Source of the DNA: Haloarchaeobius amylolyticus
GTDB taxonomy: Archaea > Halobacteriota > Halobacteria > Halobacteriales > Natrialbaceae
Direction: 5' to 3'
Length of the DNA: 64,000 nucleotides
Assembly: GCF_026616195.1 (NCBI RefSeq)
Contig: NZ_JANHDH010000003.1
Coordinates: forward strand, 496,001-560,000
Shown: positions 18,761-26,611 of the stretch, in pieces
Numbering within the stretch: position 1 is the stretch's first letter
How the letters are laid out: each line of letters opens with the position of its first letter
Program-made: the position numbers and the translations under genes
The notes under the pieces: model-generated
Database searches by the model: none
Seen by the model: only the letters and a program-made list of their open reading frames with translations
Told to the model about the DNA's origin: nothing

Positions 18761-19876
18761 TCAGACTTCACCCAGGTTCTCCTGTTTGCGCATCAGGTAG
18801 AGGAAGTACGGCCCGCCGACGAGCCCCGTCACGATGCCGACCGGTATCTGGACGGGGTTCAGCGCGAGGCGCGCACCCACGTCCGCGGCCACCATCAGGG
18901 CGGGGCCGGCGAAGACGCAGCCGACGATGAGCTTCTTGTAGTCGCTGCCGACGGCGGTCCGGACCATGTGCGGGACGATGAGGCCGACGAAGCCGACGAT
19001 ACCGGCGACGGCGATGCTCGCCGCGGCCGCGAGCACGGCCACGCCAGAGAGCGCGAACCGGACCTTCTCGACGTTCATCCCGAGGGACTTCGCGGTGCTC
19101 TCGCCGAGCAGGAGGACGTTCAGCTGGCGCGAGCCGACCAGCGCCAGGAACAGCGCCAGGACGGTCCAGGGCAGCGCCATCCGGACCTGCTCCCAGTCGG
19201 TCCCGGTGAGCGACCCGGTCGTCCACGCGATGGCGGACTGGACGACGCCGATGTCGTCCGCGAAGAAGAACAGCCCGGTCTGGAGGCTGTTGAACACCGT
19301 ACCGACGATGACACCGGCGAGTACCAGCCGGACCGGCGAGGTGCCGTTCTTCCAGGCGATGGCGTAGACGATGAGGAAGGCGACGGCGCCACCGACCGCG
19401 GCGATGAGCGGCAGGAACGTCGTGAGCCCGGAGAAGACGACGAGCGTGAGCAGTATCATCAGCCCGGCACCCGAGGAGACGCCGAGGATGAACGGGCTCG
19501 CCAGCTCGTTCCGGGTGACCGCCTGGAAGATTGCCCCGGAGACGGCCAGGTTCATGCCGACCAGCACCGCCACGAACACCCGCGGCAGGCGGATGTTCCA
19601 GACGATGAGACTGCGCTTGTTCATCTCGGGGACCTCCCCGCCGAGGATGAACGCCTCCCACGCCTTCAGGTTGAGTATCACGTCGGGGTTGAAGACGGCC
19701 TGCCAGGCCTCGACGAGCGTCATGGAGAACGCGCCGAAGCTCACCTGCACGAGCCCGCCGAGGACGATGACGACGAGGCTCGCGAGACACAGCGTGAGGA
19801 GCGAGCTGTCAATCCAGGCGAGCCAGCCCTCGCTGGTGGTGCCAGCGTGCGACCCGGACGTCGGTTCCCCTGCCAT
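18761..19876 (-). CDS. FecCD-family ABC permease
   Basis: This 371-residue protein has about ten membrane helices and the hallmark FecCD sequences: NIRLPRVFVAVLVGMNLAVSG early, FILGVSSGAG, the coupling region LLLGESTAKSLGMNVEK and GFVGLIVPHMVRT near the C-terminus. It forms a homodimeric channel for ferric siderophores, haem or cobalamin. It is the only permease in the island although four binding proteins are present. The gene begins 2 bp after the flavoprotein B stop. Confidence 0.95.
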   Translation of the reverse strand: MAGEPTSGSHAGTTSEGWLAWIDSSLLTLCLASLVVIVLGGLVQVSFGAFSMTLVEAWQAVFNPDVILNLKAWEAFILGGEVPEMNKRSLIVWNIRLPRVFVAVLVGMNLAVSGAIFQAVTRNELASPFILGVSSGAGLMILLTLVVFSGLTTFLPLIAAVGGAVAFLIVYAIAWKNGTSPVRLVLAGVIVGTVFNSLQTGLFFFADDIGVVQSAIAWTTGSLTGTDWEQVRMALPWTVLALFLALVGSRQLNVLLLGESTAKSLGMNVEKVRFALSGVAVLAAAASIAVAGIVGFVGLIVPHMVRTAVGSDYKKLIVGCVFAGPALMVAADVGARLALNPVQIPVGIVTGLVGGPYFLYLMRKQENLGEV

Positions 19877-19878
19877 GG

Positions 19879-20814
19879 TCAGTCGTCAGCCTCCGGCGAC
19901 TGTTCTGTCGGTGTCTCTCGCTCGGCCTCTAGCTGACGGGCGTACGCGAGGATACGGTCGTCGTCGAGGTGCTCGAGGAGGCGGTCGTGGGCCGCCTCGG
20001 CGCGGCGGTCGACCTCGTCGTCGGAGATGTACGTCTCGAACCGGCGGTCGATCTCGCGGTCACGGAGTTCCTCCCACTCGTCGTCTGCGAGGTCGTGGTC
20101 CTCGGGCCGGTTCTCCTCCGCCCACTGGACCCAGCGCTCGCGTTCGGCCCACTCGCCCTCGAGACTCGACTCGCGGCGCAGCCAGTCGTAGTGGTCCACG
20201 ACCGGGTCGAAGAAGCCCTGTTCGGCGCGGATATCGTCGACGACGGTCAGTGCGACCCGGGCGCCGCGGCCGGCCGCGACGATTGCCTGTCGGTCGGTCT
20301 CCTCGGCGGGCGAGGCGACGTAGAGCCCGTCGACGGGCGTCGTCCCGTCCATCTCGGGGTAGGCGCGGTCGAAGTGCGTGTGCTCCTCGCCGTCGTGTTC
20401 GTGGGTGAAGAACGCCTCGTCGCCGACGAGGGGGCGCATGTACTCGCCGTCGTACCGGGTCGCGGCGACGACGCGGGTCGCGGTGACGGCCTCGCCATCC
20501 TGCAGTTCGACGACGAATCCCGCCCCGTCCTCGGTCCGGGTGACCGATTCGACCATGTCGGCGACGAGCTCGCAGCCCGCCTCCTCGACGTGGTCGTGCA
20601 GCAGGGCGTACAGCGTCTCGATGTCGATGCCGGCCGGGAACCCCGGGTAGTTCTCGAGGTGGGCGCACTGCTGGATCGACGAGCGACCCCGGTCGAACAC
20701 CGCCGTATCGAGGCCGTACCGGGCCGTGAAGACGCCTGCCGCGGTGCCGGCCGGGCCACCGCCGACGATTACCACGTCGAAGTCGTGTGTCTGCGCACCC
20801 TGTTCCGTGGGCAT
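19879..20814 (-). CDS. thioredoxin-reductase-like flavoprotein B lacking the NADPH domain
   Basis: This 311-residue paralogue of flavoprotein A has VVIVGGGPAG (glycines about 18-23), QQCAHLENYPGFPAG with Cys50, AATRYDGEYMRP near 118-128 and then the second FAD half (VDGLYVAS, 161-168). There is no intervening NADPH/CxxC domain. The C-terminal 120 residues are charged and helical, ending in a region like DDDRILAYARQLEAE, which also occurs in A (DDDVVREYARSLPA). The start at 20814 is chosen because it follows the stop of binding protein 4 by 2 bp and gives a normal flavoprotein N-terminus. A redox role in metal release is inferred from context. Confidence 0.82.
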   Translation of the reverse strand: MPTEQGAQTHDFDVVIVGGGPAGTAAGVFTARYGLDTAVFDRGRSSIQQCAHLENYPGFPAGIDIETLYALLHDHVEEAGCELVADMVESVTRTEDGAGFVVELQDGEAVTATRVVAATRYDGEYMRPLVGDEAFFTHEHDGEEHTHFDRAYPEMDGTTPVDGLYVASPAEETDRQAIVAAGRGARVALTVVDDIRAEQGFFDPVVDHYDWLRRESSLEGEWAERERWVQWAEENRPEDHDLADDEWEELRDREIDRRFETYISDDEVDRRAEAAHDRLLEHLDDDRILAYARQLEAERETPTEQSPEADD

Positions 20815-20816
20815 GC

Positions 20817-22031
20817 TCAGAACTCCCCGTTGACGATATCTGCGACGCGCTGGCGGTCGAACAGCTGCTCTTCGACGCCGTAGAGCTGGCCCGCCGTGCG
20901 CTCGGTCAGGACCATGTTCGTGATGGGCCCCTGGTAGAGGCCGCCGGCGCGGTACACGTCGCCGTTCTGGACGGCGGTGAGGGCACTCGCCGTGCTGTGG
21001 TCCTCGAGCGAGGCGACGACGGTGCTCTGGAACTCCGACTCGGACTTGGCCTCGTAGCCGCGAAGCAGGAGGACCTCGGGGTCGACCTCCAGCAGCGTCT
21101 CGAGGTCGATGGCGGCCCGGCTCCCGTGGAAGTCCTTCACGTCGCTGTCGGCGAGCGCATCCTTGACGTTGAGGTCGCGGAGGTGCTTGAACCCGGTGCC
21201 GCCGCCGATGATGTACGGGTAGAACTTCTCCGGCGCCTCGCCGACGCCCCAGAGGACCGCGGCCTCGGGTGCCTCCGCCTTCGTGGGGACGTGCGGGGCG
21301 AGGTTCGCCTGGAACTCGTCGTGCAGGCTCTCGAACGCCTCGTAACGGTCGGTGCGCTGGAAGACCTGCGCGAGCTTCTCGAAGCCCTCGTAGAGGGTGT
21401 AGTAGCGGTAGTCCTCGTGCCACGGGTAGTGCTGGGCGTAGATGCAGTTCCCGAAGATGGGCCCGACGTTCTCGGTGACCTCCTCGACGTCGCCCTGCTT
21501 CCAGCCCTGGAAGCGGTTCAGCAGGAAGTTCGGGTCCATCACGTGGACGTCGGCGTCGAGTTCGTAGAACAACTCCTTGCTGACGCCGTCCTGGTAGAGC
21601 GAGACCATGTCGCTCTTGTCGACGGAGAGGCCCGGAATCTCGTCGTAGTACTGGGTGTGGTACCGGTTCGTCAGCCAGACGCCCTTCGGCGGTTCGAGGC
21701 CGAGCGCGATGCCCATGTCGGCCCAGCTCCCGTTGTTCGCGACCCACGTCTCGGGGACGGCGTCGAAACTGACCTCGCCGACGGGCTCGATGGCGACCGA
21801 GTACGGGGTGTCCTGTGCATCACCCGTCTCGGTATCCGTCGCCTCCTCGGTCGCGGTCCCGGTGGCCGTCTCCGTCGCGGTCCCGGTGGCAGTGTCGGTC
21901 GGGTCACCGGTGGCCCCGTCACCGGCGTTCCCGACACAGCCGGCCAGCAGCGCGCCCCCGAGCAACGCGCCGCCGTACTGCAGATACTGCCGCCGTGTCG
22001 CGTCCTGTCCGTCCGTCGTATCTTCGTTCAT
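20817..22031 (-). CDS. metal/siderophore ABC substrate-binding lipoprotein 4
   Basis: This 404-residue protein is the first gene of the right-hand operon. It has a twin-arginine signal (TRRQYLQYGGALLGG), lipobox LAGC, and a long Thr/Ala/Glu linker made of degenerate TATGTAT-like repeats. The binding body contains YRYYTLYEGFEKLA, AGGLYQGPITNMVLTE and the tail EEQLFDRQRVADIV. It is the paralogue directly linked to the permease and ATPase genes and so is the likely core binding protein. The ATG lies 4 bp from the nearer operator. Confidence 0.9.
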   Translation of the reverse strand: MNEDTTDGQDATRRQYLQYGGALLGGALLAGCVGNAGDGATGDPTDTATGTATETATGTATEEATDTETGDAQDTPYSVAIEPVGEVSFDAVPETWVANNGSWADMGIALGLEPPKGVWLTNRYHTQYYDEIPGLSVDKSDMVSLYQDGVSKELFYELDADVHVMDPNFLLNRFQGWKQGDVEEVTENVGPIFGNCIYAQHYPWHEDYRYYTLYEGFEKLAQVFQRTDRYEAFESLHDEFQANLAPHVPTKAEAPEAAVLWGVGEAPEKFYPYIIGGGTGFKHLRDLNVKDALADSDVKDFHGSRAAIDLETLLEVDPEVLLLRGYEAKSESEFQSTVVASLEDHSTASALTAVQNGDVYRAGGLYQGPITNMVLTERTAGQLYGVEEQLFDRQRVADIVNGEF

Positions 22032-22035
22032 ATGG

Positions 22036-22088
22036 TTTAGGCCCCCCTAAAGGAATAAACCACTTGCGATTTTTTCGGTTTCCCTAAA
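22036..22088 (-). promoter_or_regulatory. double operator flanking the TATA box of the right-hand operon
   Basis: A perfect palindrome TTTAGG-N4-CCTAAA lies at 22036-22051 and a one-mismatch copy TTTCGG-TTTC-CCTAAA at 22073-22088, 37 bp apart. On the minus strand TTTATTCC lies between them, about 28 bp before the ATG at 22031. The arrangement is the same as at 17335-17386, so the two operons are very likely controlled by the same repressor. Confidence 0.82.
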
Positions 22089-22165
22089 CCAGAGTGTAAT
22101 CTACTGGTAGACAGGACTCTGACCGGCAGAAATCGTCGATTCGACGGAGAGTGACGACGGCCGTC

Positions 22166-22702
22166 TCACACCGTGGTCGGTCGGACGTGGAACTCGAGGT
22201 CCACGTCCCGACGCTCGCCTTCGAGGTCGGCGATGGCGCGCTCGAACACCACCTTCGCCTCCCGGAGCGCGATGGGCTTCAGGCGGTCGAGGACCCAGTC
22301 GAACGAGACCATCGGCGGGAGCCTGAGCCGGCCGAGGCGGGAGGCCGACCGGTCGAACTCGATGCGGAGCCGCACCCGCGTCGCCGGGCCGCCGTCCGCC
22401 TGTGCGGCATCGGCTTCGGGGTCGAGGTCCTCCAGTGCCCAGTAGCCCTGCGCCCGCACGTCGCGGGGCACGTCCCAGTCGATGCGCGCCGGGCGGTCCA
22501 GCGCCGTCACGCGCGGCGAGAGCGTGTACTCCAGTTTCCACCACTGGAGGGTGATGTCGAACTGGGCCCCCACGCCCTCGCCGCGTCTGGTCACGTCCGA
22601 GACGTACTCCGAGTACTTCTCGTGGTTGGTGAAGTCGAGGAGGAAGTCGAACGCCTCCTCCTTCGGGACGTAGACCACGGTCGAGAGCTCTATCGCGTCC
22701 AC
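22166..22702 (-). CDS. SRPBCC (START-like) family protein
   Basis: This 178-residue protein begins with GTG at 22700-22702 and has the helix-grip pattern of SRPBCC proteins: an opening strand LSTVVYVPKEEAFDFLLDF, a central antiparallel sheet (RVRLRIEFDRSA) and a long C-terminal helix (IALREAKVVFERAIADLEGE). These proteins bind hydrophobic ligands such as lipids or polyketides. The specific ligand is unknown. It stands apart from the uptake island, with the island's double operator between them. Confidence 0.85.
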   Translation of the reverse strand: MDAIELSTVVYVPKEEAFDFLLDFTNHEKYSEYVSDVTRRGEGVGAQFDITLQWWKLEYTLSPRVTALDRPARIDWDVPRDVRAQGYWALEDLDPEADAAQADGGPATRVRLRIEFDRSASRLGRLRLPPMVSFDWVLDRLKPIALREAKVVFERAIADLEGERRDVDLEFHVRPTTV

Positions 22703-22745
22703 AGCGGGGGATAGGACCGGGTCGAATTCAATCCTCGGCTACCGG

Positions 22746-23387
22746 TCAGTTACTCGGCTCCCGCAGGGAAGCGAGGACCTCCCGCGCCTCCGGCGGCGTC
22801 ATCGGCTCGTCGTAGATGGCCGACCCCGGCTCCTGCAGCCGCCCACCCTCGACCAGCCCGCCGGTGTCCATAGCGACGAAGCCGACCTCCCGCACGAGGT
22901 CCGCCACCACGTCCTTGGCGTGGCGGTCGTCGCCGGCCATGAAGATGACCAGCCGGTCCTCCGCGGGCGCGTCTGGCCTGGCCTCGTCACGGAGCGTCTC
23001 CCAGTACATCGTGTTGAACGCCTTGACGAGCCGGGCGTCCGGTAGCTGCTCGGCGATGACCTCGCTCGACGTCTCCTCCCCCAGGTCCATGACCTCGAAG
23101 TCCGCGGAGTAGGGGTTCGTCGCGTCGACGACGATCTTGTCCGCGAACAGTTCACCGGCAGGAAGCTCGTCGCGGGCCCGCCAGGGGAGCGCGAGGACGA
23201 CGACTTCGGCGTGATCGACAGTCTCTGCAGGCGTCGTCGCACAGGCGTGCTCGCCGAGGTCCTCGACGAGATCAGACAGCGACTCCGGGCCACGCGAGTT
23301 CGAGAGGATCACGTCGTGGCCGGCCGCCACGAGGTGTCGCGCGAGCGTCTCACCGATGTTCCCGGTGCCGATGATGCCGACGTTCAT
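22746..23387 (-). CDS. NADPH-dependent F420 reductase family protein
   Basis: This 213-residue Rossmann protein starts MNVGIIGTGNIGETLARHL (GxGxxG at residues 7-12) followed by SNSRGPESL, the NADPH 2'-phosphate loop typical of F420H2:NADP oxidoreductases. Further motifs are VVLALPWRA, VVDATNPY and LVKAFNTMYWETL, all characteristic of the COG2085 group. It would transfer hydride between NADPH and coenzyme F420, though some haloarchaeal members may act on other substrates. It lies 43 bp upstream of the SRPBCC start on the same strand. Confidence 0.85.
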   Translation of the reverse strand: MNVGIIGTGNIGETLARHLVAAGHDVILSNSRGPESLSDLVEDLGEHACATTPAETVDHAEVVVLALPWRARDELPAGELFADKIVVDATNPYSADFEVMDLGEETSSEVIAEQLPDARLVKAFNTMYWETLRDEARPDAPAEDRLVIFMAGDDRHAKDVVADLVREVGFVAMDTGGLVEGGRLQEPGSAIYDEPMTPPEAREVLASLREPSN

Positions 23388-23447
23388 AGGGGACGACAGG
23401 GCCCCAGCGGGGAAACCTGTAGCGCCGGACGACAGTTGCCCACTCCG

Positions 23448-23843
23448 TCAGGGGATGACCGAGACGCCGATGGTGTTCGCCCGGGTGACCGTCTCCGTGG
23501 CGCTGCCCAGCACGAGCCTGTCGACCGTGTTCCCGCCGTGGTGGCCCATGACCACGTGGTCGATGTCCCGGTCCTCGACGAGTTCGAGGATGTCCTTCCC
23601 GATCTTGTTCGCGTAGCGCATCCGGGAGATGCCGACGGAGTACGAGAGTTCCGGGGTGGTCTCGCGGCCTCGTTCCTCGCAGAACGCCCGGGCACGCTCC
23701 AGCAGCTGGTCGACCTCCTCGTCCTCGTGGTCGGTGATGTGGACGACGTCCAGTTTGCCCCCGAACCGCTCGGCGAGTTCGATGGCGAACTCCAGGGCCC
23801 TGAAACTACACTCGGAACCGTCTATCGGTGCGAGCACGTGCAT
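23448..23843 (-). CDS. universal stress protein UspA family
   Basis: This 131-residue protein starts MHVLAPIDGSECSFRALEFA, with the Asp and Gly of the nucleotide-binding loop. It has DIDHVVMGHHGGNTVDRLVLGSATE near the end, close to the ATP-binding GxxG(9x)GS pattern. The start at 23843 is preferred because the 36 extra residues from an upstream ATG are unlike the family. These proteins act in stress tolerance, usually as ATP-binding dimers. It is separated from the F420 reductase by 60 bp. Confidence 0.9.
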   Translation of the reverse strand: MHVLAPIDGSECSFRALEFAIELAERFGGKLDVVHITDHEDEEVDQLLERARAFCEERGRETTPELSYSVGISRMRYANKIGKDILELVEDRDIDHVVMGHHGGNTVDRLVLGSATETVTRANTIGVSVIP

Positions 23844-24104
23844 GGCAGAACAGAGTGGCCCCGAGAGAATAACGATTAGCACGGTAGCAGATTCCGGGTG
23901 ACGGGTCGCCCGACCGTGACCTCGAACGACCGGTTCTTGGCGCGTGGCCACGGTCCTAACCGGGAGTTACGAGCGCGGCGTGCTCGCTAACGGTCGATTC
24001 GGCCTGACATGAAAATCCCGGTTCATTATTTAAACCTGATGGCCATTCAAGGCATACAGCTATATCCCTAGACAACGAGTAACGTAATGGAGGGGGAGTA
24101 ACCG
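23844..24104. other. divergent intergenic region with AT-rich promoter elements
   Basis: About 260 bp separate the divergent UspA and DUF7344-like genes. It contains CATTATTTAAACC near 24024 and TATATCCCTAG at 24060, either of which could be the TATA element for the gene at 24105, and a GGAGGGGGAG purine run just before its GTG start. No gene is seen in it. Confidence 0.5.
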
Positions 24105-24692
24105 GTGTCAATCAGCACGCCATCTGTAGATAGTAGAATCATCCCTACAGCGAGCGAGAACCGACTCGACGAGGGGGATATTCACTCGATATTGAGCAAC
24201 GAACGTCGGCGCGAGGTGTTGAAGCACCTCCGGAGCCACGGCGGAGAATCGACCCTCAGGGACCTCTCTGAGGCGATCGCCGAGGCCGAGACTGGGGAGT
24301 CGCCGCCGCCACGAAACATCAGGGACAGCGTCTACGCGTCCCTGCACCAGACGCACCTGCCGATGCTCGACAAACTGGGTGTTATCGAGTACGAGTCGAA
24401 CCTGAAGACCGTCACGCTGACCGAACGGTCCCGCGACCTCGTACCCTACACCACCGTCATGAGCTCGACGGGGCTCGCCTGGTACCAGCACTACCTGCTC
24501 ATCGGACTGGTGGCGATGGTCACGGTCTTCGCCGCCGAGGTCGGTGTGCCGGTCGTCGACATGCTCGGCACGGCCGTCTGGGCCGGGCTGTTCACCGTCG
24601 TCCTGGTCGCGTCCTTCGTCGTCCAGCTCTCGGCTGGAACGGCCCCGCTGGCGCGTGTCGGTCGCTTCATCCGGGACTTCCGGACGAGCTAG
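24105..24692 (+). CDS. winged-helix membrane regulator (DUF7344-like)
   Basis: This 195-residue protein starts with GTG at 24105, with a purine-rich Shine-Dalgarno-like run (GGAGGGGGAG) about 7 bp before. Residues 25-115 form a winged-helix domain: ILSNERRREVLKHLRSHGG, then RDLSEAIAEAE and LPMLDKLGVIEYES, as in haloarchaeal DUF7344 proteins. Two membrane helices follow (LLIGLVAMVTVFAAEVGVP and LFTVVLVASFVVQLSAG). It is probably a membrane-tethered transcription factor; the target is unknown. Confidence 0.85.
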   Translation: MSISTPSVDSRIIPTASENRLDEGDIHSILSNERRREVLKHLRSHGGESTLRDLSEAIAEAETGESPPPRNIRDSVYASLHQTHLPMLDKLGVIEYESNLKTVTLTERSRDLVPYTTVMSSTGLAWYQHYLLIGLVAMVTVFAAEVGVPVVDMLGTAVWAGLFTVVLVASFVVQLSAGTAPLARVGRFIRDFRTS

Positions 24693-24744
24693 ACCGACCG
24701 CAGTATCACACCTTCTGTGGCACCCATCTTCACCGCCAGAGGCC

Positions 24745-25704
24745 TCACCACGACTCGTCGACCTCGTTCTCCGGCGCCTGACCGTCCAGCACCCGCTTCA
24801 CGTCGCGTGCGACCGTCTCGTTCACGTCGCGTCGCGCCTCCTCCGAGTACCAGCCGGCGTGGGGCGTCACGATGGTATCTTCACGCCCGACCAGCGGCGA
24901 GTCCTTCGGCGGCTCCTCCGTCAGCACGTCGAGCCCGGCCGAGGCGACCTGTCCCGACTCCAGCGCCGCGACCAGTGCGTCCTCGTCGATGACGGCACCA
25001 CGGCCGGTGTTCACGAGGATGGCCCCCGGCCCGAGTCGCTCGAAGGCGTCGCCGTCGAGCATCCCCCGGGTGTCGTCGGTCAGGGGCGCGTGCACCGAGA
25101 GCACGTCCGAATCGTCGAGTAGCGTCTCGAAATCGACCCTTTCGACGCCGTAGTCGGCCATTGTCTCGGCCTCGACGTACGGGTCGTGGGCGAGCAGCCG
25201 GCAGTCGAACCCGGAGACGAGTTCCGCGAACCGGCGCGCGATGGGGCCGAACGCGAGCATCCCGATGGTCTGGCCCCGGAGCCGGTGGAGCTCGCGGGTC
25301 GCGCCCCACGCCCACTCGCCGTCCCTGACCGAGCGGTCGTAGGCGGGAATCGACCGGGCGCAGGCGAGCACGAGCGAGAGCGCGTGCGTGGCCACCTCGT
25401 CGGTGCAGTACTCGGGGCAGTGCACCACGGGAACGCCGGCCGCGGCTGCCGCACCGAGGTCGATTCCCTCGATACCGACCGCCGAACGGGCGATTACCGC
25501 GAGGTCGAGCGCCTCGATGACTGTGGCCGGGACCGGCGTGTGGACGTCCGTGACGACCGCGTCGGCGTCCACCTCGCGGGCCGCCTCGAGGAGTGCCTCC
25601 CCCGACCCGAGGTCTCGCTCGTGTATCTCGACGCCGGGGCCGAGGACCTCGCGGTAGATTTCGGGGTCGAGCATCGGGTAGTCCGAGAGGAGCACCGAGT
25701 GCAT
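24745..25704 (-). CDS. D-isomer-specific 2-hydroxyacid dehydrogenase
   Basis: This 319-residue protein has the family fold. The NAD-binding region (GQTIGMLAFGPIARRFAEL) keeps a GxLxFGxIA version of the usual GxGxxG. The catalytic triad is present: Arg in LVNTGRGAVID, Glu in DVLTEEPP and His in TPHAGWYSEEA. It resembles the C-terminal-binding/phosphoglycerate dehydrogenase-like group, which reduces 2-keto acids with NAD(P)H; the substrate cannot be inferred. It stands alone, convergent with the gene at 24105. Confidence 0.9.
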   Translation of the reverse strand: MHSVLLSDYPMLDPEIYREVLGPGVEIHERDLGSGEALLEAAREVDADAVVTDVHTPVPATVIEALDLAVIARSAVGIEGIDLGAAAAAGVPVVHCPEYCTDEVATHALSLVLACARSIPAYDRSVRDGEWAWGATRELHRLRGQTIGMLAFGPIARRFAELVSGFDCRLLAHDPYVEAETMADYGVERVDFETLLDDSDVLSVHAPLTDDTRGMLDGDAFERLGPGAILVNTGRGAVIDEDALVAALESGQVASAGLDVLTEEPPKDSPLVGREDTIVTPHAGWYSEEARRDVNETVARDVKRVLDGQAPENEVDESW

Positions 25705-25855
25705 GCGCGGGGGTTGGGACCTCGGCTACTTCACCGTTCGCTGCGTTGTCGACCGCTGGGAACCCCGGGAGGGCGGTGGCCTCGGGCGACGAACCGGCAA
25801 CCCCGCAGTCGGGCAGAACGGTCTTTAGGACCGACACCGATTGACGGGACGATTG

Positions 25856-26611
25856 ATGAGCGCGATACGAACCGAGAACCTCCGCAAGACCTACGGCGAC
25901 GTGACCGCCCTCGCCGACCTCTCGCTCGACATCGGGCGTGGCGAACTGTTCGGCGCACTCGGGCCGAACGGGGCGGGGAAGACGACGACCATCAAGATAC
26001 TCACCGGGCAACTCGAACCGGATTCGGGCAGCGCCTCGGTGCTGGGCCACGACCCCGTCGCGGACCCGGTCGAGACGCGCCGGCACATCGGCATCCTCCC
26101 CGAGCAGGAGTCCCCGCCGAGCTTCATGACCCCCCGCGAGTACTTCGACTTCGTCGGGACGGTGCGCGACCTCGACCAGGGTGTGGTCGACTCCCGCGTC
26201 GAGACGTGGGCGAACCGCCTCTCGTTCGCCGAGAAGCTCGACACCCTGAACACCGACCTCTCGCGGGGGCAGCAACAGAAGGTGATGATAACGCAGGCGT
26301 TCCTCCACGAACCCGAGGTCGTCTTCATCGACGAACCCCTGGCGAACCTCGACCCCATCGTCCAGGAGCGCACGAAGCGGTTCCTGACGAACTACCGCGA
26401 CGCGGGCAACACGATATTCATCTCGACGCACCACATCGAGGTCGCCGAGGAGATCTGTTCCCGGGTGGGCATCGTCTACGGCGGCGAACTCATCGCGGAG
26501 CGCCAGCCCGGCGAACTGGGCGAGGACGAGTCGCTGCTCGACACCTTCATGGCGAACGTCGACGACGGCGCCGACTGGGAGGAACCGGAGGCGGTGCTGG
26601 GTGACGACTAG
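25856..26611 (+). CDS. ABC-2 type exporter ATPase
   Basis: The start at ATG 25856 gives 251 residues beginning MSAIRTENLRKTYGDVTAL; the TTG 15 bp upstream is less likely. It has Walker A GPNGAGKTT, signature LSRGQQQKV, Walker B VVFIDEPLANLD and H-loop ISTHH. The last 10 bp overlap the permease gene, whose GTG start lies inside this gene's final codons, so the two are translationally coupled and form an exporter. Confidence 0.93.
   Translation: MSAIRTENLRKTYGDVTALADLSLDIGRGELFGALGPNGAGKTTTIKILTGQLEPDSGSASVLGHDPVADPVETRRHIGILPEQESPPSFMTPREYFDFVGTVRDLDQGVVDSRVETWANRLSFAEKLDTLNTDLSRGQQQKVMITQAFLHEPEVVFIDEPLANLDPIVQERTKRFLTNYRDAGNTIFISTHHIEVAEEICSRVGIVYGGELIAERQPGELGEDESLLDTFMANVDDGADWEEPEAVLGDD

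Noticed and set aside
11027-22088. Siderophore biosynthesis genes within the uptake island
   Set aside because: No IucA/IucC, NRPS or lysine/ornithine monooxygenase was found; the flavoproteins resemble thioredoxin reductase halves, not IucD.
25824-25839. TTTAGG at 25824 as another metal-regulator operator
   Set aside because: The expected CCTAAA half is missing (ACACCG at that position).
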